A stretch of 10,178 bases of DNA from an uncultured bacterium. GTDB taxonomy: Bacteria; Actinomycetota; Coriobacteriia; Coriobacteriales; Coriobacteriaceae. The first letter of the stretch is position 1. The number at the start of each line of letters is the position of its first letter. The stretch is taken from positions 1 through 10,178 of the forward strand of contig CAJMPK010000044.1 in NCBI GenBank assembly GCA_905215205.1. Reading direction: 5' to 3'. Below, in pieces: positions 6,655 to 10,178 of the stretch. Below the pieces are notes generated by a model that was not told the origin of the DNA, made no database searches, and was given only the letters and a program-made list of their open reading frames with translations. The translations under genes were made by a program, and so were the position numbers.

Positions 6655-9297
6655 ATGGCTGCTCACCAGATTATCTATACCTCGTGCCGCCGCGGCATAG
6701 AGGGGACCTCCGATGGCTTCCAGGTCTTCTCGTACGACGAAAAGCTTCCGTCTATTCCCGCAGCCGGTTCATCTCAGGGTTACAACGCTCTGTTTGTCGA
6801 CCCTGTTCCGCACGATTTGGGCTTCTCTATCTTTGGCTATCATCCGCTCGATGGTGACTACTGTCTATACTGCAACAACACCCGGCTGCCCCACGACTAC
6901 ATGGGGCCGCAGGGGCGTTCGGGCAATATGTTGCGCCAGTCGTTTCTTGTTCCCTGGGCTGATATGTCGTTTGCGCCCATTGAGCTCATGGGTTCGTCTG
7001 TGCTGCGTTCGCAGATGGGGCCAGAAGTTCAGAGCGCGGAGAAGCCCGACTATCTGCCGTGCGTAGATTTGGCCCCCGCTGGCAATGTTACTTTTGATGA
7101 AGTCTGCGAATGGCTCGAGGACGAGGACATGGCAGACTCCATGGGTGAGCTGCTGGCAAAGCTCTTTGCGGCAAAGATGGGCGGCAAGCAGCTTGTTGTC
7201 GTTGCCACGGCGGAGGAGGCGGCTCAGATTATCGGAGCCATTTCTTATGCCTTGCCGCTGCGTTTGTCACGCCAAATTTCCTTTGTGCTGGGTGCCGATG
7301 ATGCAACCGAGGCATCGGGCGATATCATCAACGCTTCTGCCGAGGCCATCGCGGCGGCTCCGGATTACGTGACAAGTGGTTGGATCGTCTTTGATCCGCA
7401 TAACCCGGACAGCAATGGGTCCTACGCAGGTGTTGACGGATATCTGGGATTTGTCGAGCTTTCCTATTCGCTGAACCCCAAGCGCCTCGCGGATTTCTGC
7501 AGCTTTGTCCAGGAGCACACGACGGCCAAATTCATGTTGGGCGCACTGGACGATGCCCATGATTTGTGGGCGCTGCTTGGAAAGAGCGAGCCGGATGCGG
7601 ACGCGGGCAGGCTTCTACGTGCACTCTCCTTTGCAGAGGCTTCGTCCGACGAGGCAACAAACGCGCAACTTACCAATCAGCTCGTAGATTCGCTTGATGC
7701 GCTGGCCGATATGGGTCTTGGCGTGCTCATCCCTGTTTTGAGCTATCTGCTGCGGCGTGTAGGCGGAATGGATGCCGAGAGGCGCGAGGGCGTGTGCGCC
7801 GTCGCGGCCGCTACGGTATCGCGTCTGCTTTCCGATGCCTCGGTGACGCCGCGGGACTTCCCCAAACAGATGAGCTCGCTATGCGAATCTTGCTCACGTG
7901 CCGGCCTCGACCTTTTGGCAATTCTTCAGCGCGGCGGCGATTCTTCGTGGCTGTTTGCGCCGGGCGAGGTATCGGACGTTCAAAAGATTATCGATTTGCT
8001 GGATCTGTTCTCTAAATCTGCTGCGGCCCGCAAGTGTACGCTGGAGGAAGCTGGTCCCGACGGCGAGCTTGGACGCTTTGCCGCTGGGGCCTTGCAAGCA
8101 GCCTTTGCTCTTGATCGCGTGAAGCTATCGACGGCTGTGATTGCCTATGTCAACGGGTTCACCCATTCGCTCGATGTTTATGAATCTGCCGTCGAGGCGG
8201 CGGTGACGGCGGTGTGCGCTGTTGCCCCGAAGGAGATTGACGGCATTTGGGGGGTCATCGCTGCTCGCGCTCCGTATGCCAAGGTTGGAGAACTTCCGCG
8301 TGGTCTTGTGTGGCTGAGCGACCATGGACGCGAACAAGACATGGGAACCATGTTCTCGTTTGGCTTGGGTCACGTCGAGGGCGTAGAGGCTGCGTCGGAT
8401 CTGTATAAAATCTGCTGTAGGGAAGGATTCCCTACTCATAAGGCGCTTGCCATAGGTTATACCGATGCTACGTCCCTATATGTTGCTTACCTGTTGAGCT
8501 GTCGCAGCGAAAAAGCGACCTCAATACTTCGTGAGCTTGTTGAATCGCTTGCCAAGGCGGCTCCCAGTAACAAGTTGGTGTGTTGCCCGCCCATGATAAA
8601 AACGATGGGCACTGCTTCGCATGGCCTCACGGATGGAATCGATCCTTTGAATCCCTCAAAAGAAGATCTTAGGACGTTGCGCGCTCTTTATGGCTATTCC
8701 CGGGCTGCGAATGCGGCGGTGCTTGGTCGCCAGGGCATGCTCGCACTGTCACTTGCGGAGTTGGGGAGGGCTTCTCAGGCGAGCGCGGATTTCAGGGCAT
8801 ATCAGGGAATCCCAGATATCCTAAAAAGCTACCGTGGGGCTGTTGATTTTTCCGACGTTGAGAGCCGTGATCGAGATAGGATCTGCGACGCTTTCGCCCA
8901 GGGTGTTTTGGGGTGTTGCAAGGACCTTGGCGATTTTGCCTTTGCCATGGCTGCAATGTCGGCCACTTGCTGGCTGCCTGCCTTCGAGGCCTGCGCTCAG
9001 CTTGCCCTAAAGTATTCGCGCGGCAGGCAGGGATCGTTCGATCGCTTGGCGCTGGTTCTTTCGTATCTAGCGGTTTACGGAGTGAATCGCGAAGACATGC
9101 ACGCCGCTATGGGCAAGGTCCTTTCCAAAGTTAAGCTCGAGAACCATGGCGCCCTTAAGCACGAATGTGCCCGTTACTGCGGGCCCCGCGCGCTCGAGGC
9201 ACTGGGAATTACGGCTCCTGCCGATGTTGCGCAACAGATTGACGCGATTCTCGCTGACAATGTCAAAAAGGGCGGGTTGCCGTTCTTTAGAAAGTAG
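6655..9297 (+). CDS. GTPase-associated protein 1 (GAP1)-like protein
   Basis: An 880-residue protein. The N-terminal segment (about 1-145) begins QIIYTSCRRG and continues to GFQVFSYDE, the pattern I associate with the GAP1 N-terminal domain. Residues about 147-230 fit the middle domain: a helical start, a KQLVVVATAEEA strand-turn-helix, ISYALPLRLSRQISFVLGA, and later GWIVFDP. The remaining 500 or so residues are almost entirely helical, rich in Ala and Leu, without recognisable catalytic motifs, signal peptide or membrane segments. AAGGAG at 6643-6648 precedes the ATG by six bases and lies inside the end of the GTPase gene. The 3-base gap implies translational coupling and equal production of the two proteins. 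In known systems GAP1 is always found with a TRAFAC GTPase and is thought to be its partner or regulator; the biochemical activity is unproven. Family assignment is by recalled pattern, not by search. Confidence 0.8.
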   Translation: MAAHQIIYTSCRRGIEGTSDGFQVFSYDEKLPSIPAAGSSQGYNALFVDPVPHDLGFSIFGYHPLDGDYCLYCNNTRLPHDYMGPQGRSGNMLRQSFLVPWADMSFAPIELMGSSVLRSQMGPEVQSAEKPDYLPCVDLAPAGNVTFDEVCEWLEDEDMADSMGELLAKLFAAKMGGKQLVVVATAEEAAQIIGAISYALPLRLSRQISFVLGADDATEASGDIINASAEAIAAAPDYVTSGWIVFDPHNPDSNGSYAGVDGYLGFVELSYSLNPKRLADFCSFVQEHTTAKFMLGALDDAHDLWALLGKSEPDADAGRLLRALSFAEASSDEATNAQLTNQLVDSLDALADMGLGVLIPVLSYLLRRVGGMDAERREGVCAVAAATVSRLLSDASVTPRDFPKQMSSLCESCSRAGLDLLAILQRGGDSSWLFAPGEVSDVQKIIDLLDLFSKSAAARKCTLEEAGPDGELGRFAAGALQAAFALDRVKLSTAVIAYVNGFTHSLDVYESAVEAAVTAVCAVAPKEIDGIWGVIAARAPYAKVGELPRGLVWLSDHGREQDMGTMFSFGLGHVEGVEAASDLYKICCREGFPTHKALAIGYTDATSLYVAYLLSCRSEKATSILRELVESLAKAAPSNKLVCCPPMIKTMGTASHGLTDGIDPLNPSKEDLRTLRALYGYSRAANAAVLGRQGMLALSLAELGRASQASADFRAYQGIPDILKSYRGAVDFSDVESRDRDRICDAFAQGVLGCCKDLGDFAFAMAAMSATCWLPAFEACAQLALKYSRGRQGSFDRLALVLSYLAVYGVNREDMHAAMGKVLSKVKLENHGALKHECARYCGPRALEALGITAPADVAQQIDAILADNVKKGGLPFFRK

Positions 9298-9314
9298 GTA
9301 AGTTTAAGCAGACG

Positions 9315-9319
9315 GGTGA
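9315..9319 (+). promoter_or_regulatory. Weak ribosome binding site deciding the start of the small gene at 9325
   Basis: GGTGA lies five bases before the ATG at 9325. GTG at 9316 and ATG at 9319 are in frame upstream, but the nearest purine-rich element for them (AGGTAAG, 9297-9303) is too far away. The protein then begins MGLF, as does the next-but-one gene, which also favours 9325. Confidence 0.5.
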
Positions 9320-9324
9320 TGACC

Positions 9325-9726
9325 ATGGGGTTGTTTAATAAGGTTTCTGGGCTGGCGCAGGGCGCTTACGGTAAGGCGGCAGGCTATTCCGATGCCGATG
9401 AGTCGTTTATCGGCGCCGATGTCGATGGCATGATTTGCCATATGGGTCTTTATCCCAACTACATTAAGCTCCGCACTAGGGAGCCGCGCACCGAGCAGAT
9501 TAAGCGTGCCATGGAAGATCCTATTTCTGCGTTGGTTGGCCCGGCTCAAGAGGTCGAGCGCATCATCCGCGTGGACAGCCACGTTCGAGATTTTGAGCGT
9601 TGGACCGAATTTGGCAAGCGTTGCTATACGCTCAAGATCATGGGCACCAGAAAGCTTGTTCGCATTCGGTTGGTTCCGGCAGACGGCCAGCGCTTTGAGA
9701 ACTACGTAATGAGTCATTGGATGTAA
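9325..9726 (+). CDS. Small hypothetical protein, 133 residues, MGLF start
   Basis: I do not recognise this protein. From ATG 9325 it is 133 residues; two in-frame upstream starts would add two or three. It opens with a short hydrophobic MGLFNKVSGLAQGAYG segment. The remainder alternates predicted strands and helices: MICHMGLYPNYIKLRT, then a helix around EQIKRAMEDPISALVG, then strands EVERIIRVDSH, YTLKIMG and VRIRLVP. This would fit a small single domain, possibly PH-like, but that is only a secondary-structure impression. There are no cysteine pairs, no clear catalytic motif and no membrane helix. It starts 27 bases after the GAP1-like stop and continues the operon. Codon use resembles that of the preceding genes. 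It may be an accessory subunit of the GTPase complex. Confidence 0.75.
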   Translation: MGLFNKVSGLAQGAYGKAAGYSDADESFIGADVDGMICHMGLYPNYIKLRTREPRTEQIKRAMEDPISALVGPAQEVERIIRVDSHVRDFERWTEFGKRCYTLKIMGTRKLVRIRLVPADGQRFENYVMSHWM

Positions 9727-9771
9727 CGAGGACGGCGGGTTGCTCGTTCTGATAGGAAGAAGGTAAGAAGA

Positions 9772-10050
9772 ATGGCTGGAAGCGGTTCTTGGCGTCCTCA
9801 ATATGATTCGAGAAGGCAAAAGGGAGGACGTGGCACATACTCGCCGAGCAAGATGTCCTTTTCTGAGCACAGGAGGCGTGGACCTTCTGTTTACTTTGCC
9901 GCCAACTGGGTGCTCATTGGCGTCGTGGGGGCTTTGGCAATGCTGCTCATCGGCCTTACGGCGCTCATCCGAGGCAACTGGGAAGGCTTTCTGTTTGCCC
10001 TGGTGGCAGCGTTTATTTGCTACAAGCTGTTTTTCCATAAGCGCTCGTAG
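9772..10050 (+). CDS. Small membrane protein with two-helix hairpin
   Basis: A 92-residue protein of unknown family. Residues 1-37 are basic and polar (six arginines and a lysine by residue 20; RRR at 34-36) and probably cytoplasmic. Two hydrophobic segments follow, about 46-66 (VLIGVVGALAMLLIGLTALI) and 71-87 (EGFLFALVAAFICYKLF), joined by a short RGNW turn. The C-terminus HKRS is basic, so both ends should be cytoplasmic by the positive-inside rule. AGGAAGAAGG at 9754-9763 is a suitable ribosome binding site, eight bases before the ATG. It begins 45 bases after the preceding gene. It could anchor the cytoplasmic complex to the membrane or be a membrane-acting effector; neither is shown by the sequence. 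Confidence 0.8.
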   Translation: MAGSGSWRPQYDSRRQKGGRGTYSPSKMSFSEHRRRGPSVYFAANWVLIGVVGALAMLLIGLTALIRGNWEGFLFALVAAFICYKLFFHKRS

Positions 10051-10108
10051 AGGAGCGATGGGATTTAGTTTCCCTGTATGCAACTACTAATCAAAATAGG
10101 AGAATACC
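10051..10108 (+). promoter_or_regulatory. Short intergenic leader with ribosome binding site of the last gene
   Basis: This 58-base gap is A/T-rich toward its 3' end. AGGAG at 10098-10102 lies six bases before the ATG at 10109. GGGA and TCCC around 10060-10074 could pair only four bases, too weak to call a terminator. No convincing promoter is seen. Confidence 0.5.
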
Positions 10109-10178
10109 ATGGGACTGTTTGGCTCTTTTGTTCAAGCATTTAAAGACGGATACAACGGCGTAGACGAAGAGCAGGACA
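10109..10178 (+). CDS. N-terminal fragment of a further small gene with an MGLF start
   Basis: An ATG with a good ribosome binding site opens a frame that runs off the right edge after 23 full codons. The visible residues start MGLFGSFVQAFKDGYNG and then turn acidic. The start resembles that of the 133-residue protein encoded at 9325 (MGLF, hydrophobic or small residues, then GAYG/DGYN and an acidic stretch), so the two may be distant paralogues. The family is unknown. Confidence 0.65.
   Translation, partial: MGLFGSFVQAFKDGYNGVDEEQD

Noticed and set aside
8418..8434. Short perfect inverted repeat, AGGGAA and TTCCCT
   Set aside because: It lies inside the GAP1-like coding region, with six-base arms, a short loop and no T-run. 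It is consistent with chance.
9304..10083. Antisense open frame (259 codons) spanning two small + strand genes
   Set aside because: The + strand genes have ribosome binding sites, plausible protein composition and a clear membrane hairpin. The antisense product has no recognisable features.
10058..10090. Ten-codon frame starting ATGGGATTT after AGGAG
   Set aside because: The spacing from AGGAG to ATG is only two bases and the product is too short to support. It is probably just leader sequence.

Overview
The window is a co-directional, tightly packed gene cluster on the + strand of a high-GC bacterium. Base composition, codon choice and gene style suggest an actinobacterium of the Coriobacteriia, such as a Collinsella- or Olsenella-like gut organism. 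That assignment is inference; no rRNA or housekeeping marker is present to prove it.

Layout: (1) the last 23 codons of an unidentified gene (1-74); (2) an Hsp70 (DnaK-like) ATPase whose helical lid is replaced by a von Willebrand factor A (vWA) domain carrying an inserted cysteine cluster (110-2308); (3) a 1007-residue protein with a degenerate J-like domain lacking HPD, two zinc ribbons, TPR-like helices and several fibronectin-III-like beta domains (2320-5343); (4) a zinc-ribbon P-loop GTPase of the TRAFAC type (5356-6651); (5) a large protein matching the GTPase-associated protein 1 (GAP1) pattern (6655-9297); (6) an unrecognised 133-residue protein (9325-9726); (7) a 92-residue protein with a two-helix membrane hairpin (9772-10050); and (8) the start of another small gene (10109 onward). 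Gaps between genes are 3 to 58 bases. I see no convincing internal promoter or terminator, so one operon extending past both edges is the simplest reading.

Likely joint role: the combination of a TRAFAC GTPase with a GAP1 partner is known from comparative-genomic work on NTP-dependent biological conflict systems in bacteria. In those systems a chaperone- or GTPase-based switch is proposed to control an effector. Here the switch would be the GTPase/GAP1 pair. The Hsp70-vWA and the J-like/zinc-ribbon/FN3 protein would form a matched chaperone/co-chaperone scaffold, and the small membrane hairpin protein could tie the complex to the membrane or act as an effector. The individual domains are visible in the sequence; the joint function is inference. 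No RNA genes, CRISPR arrays, insertion sequences or attachment sites were seen.
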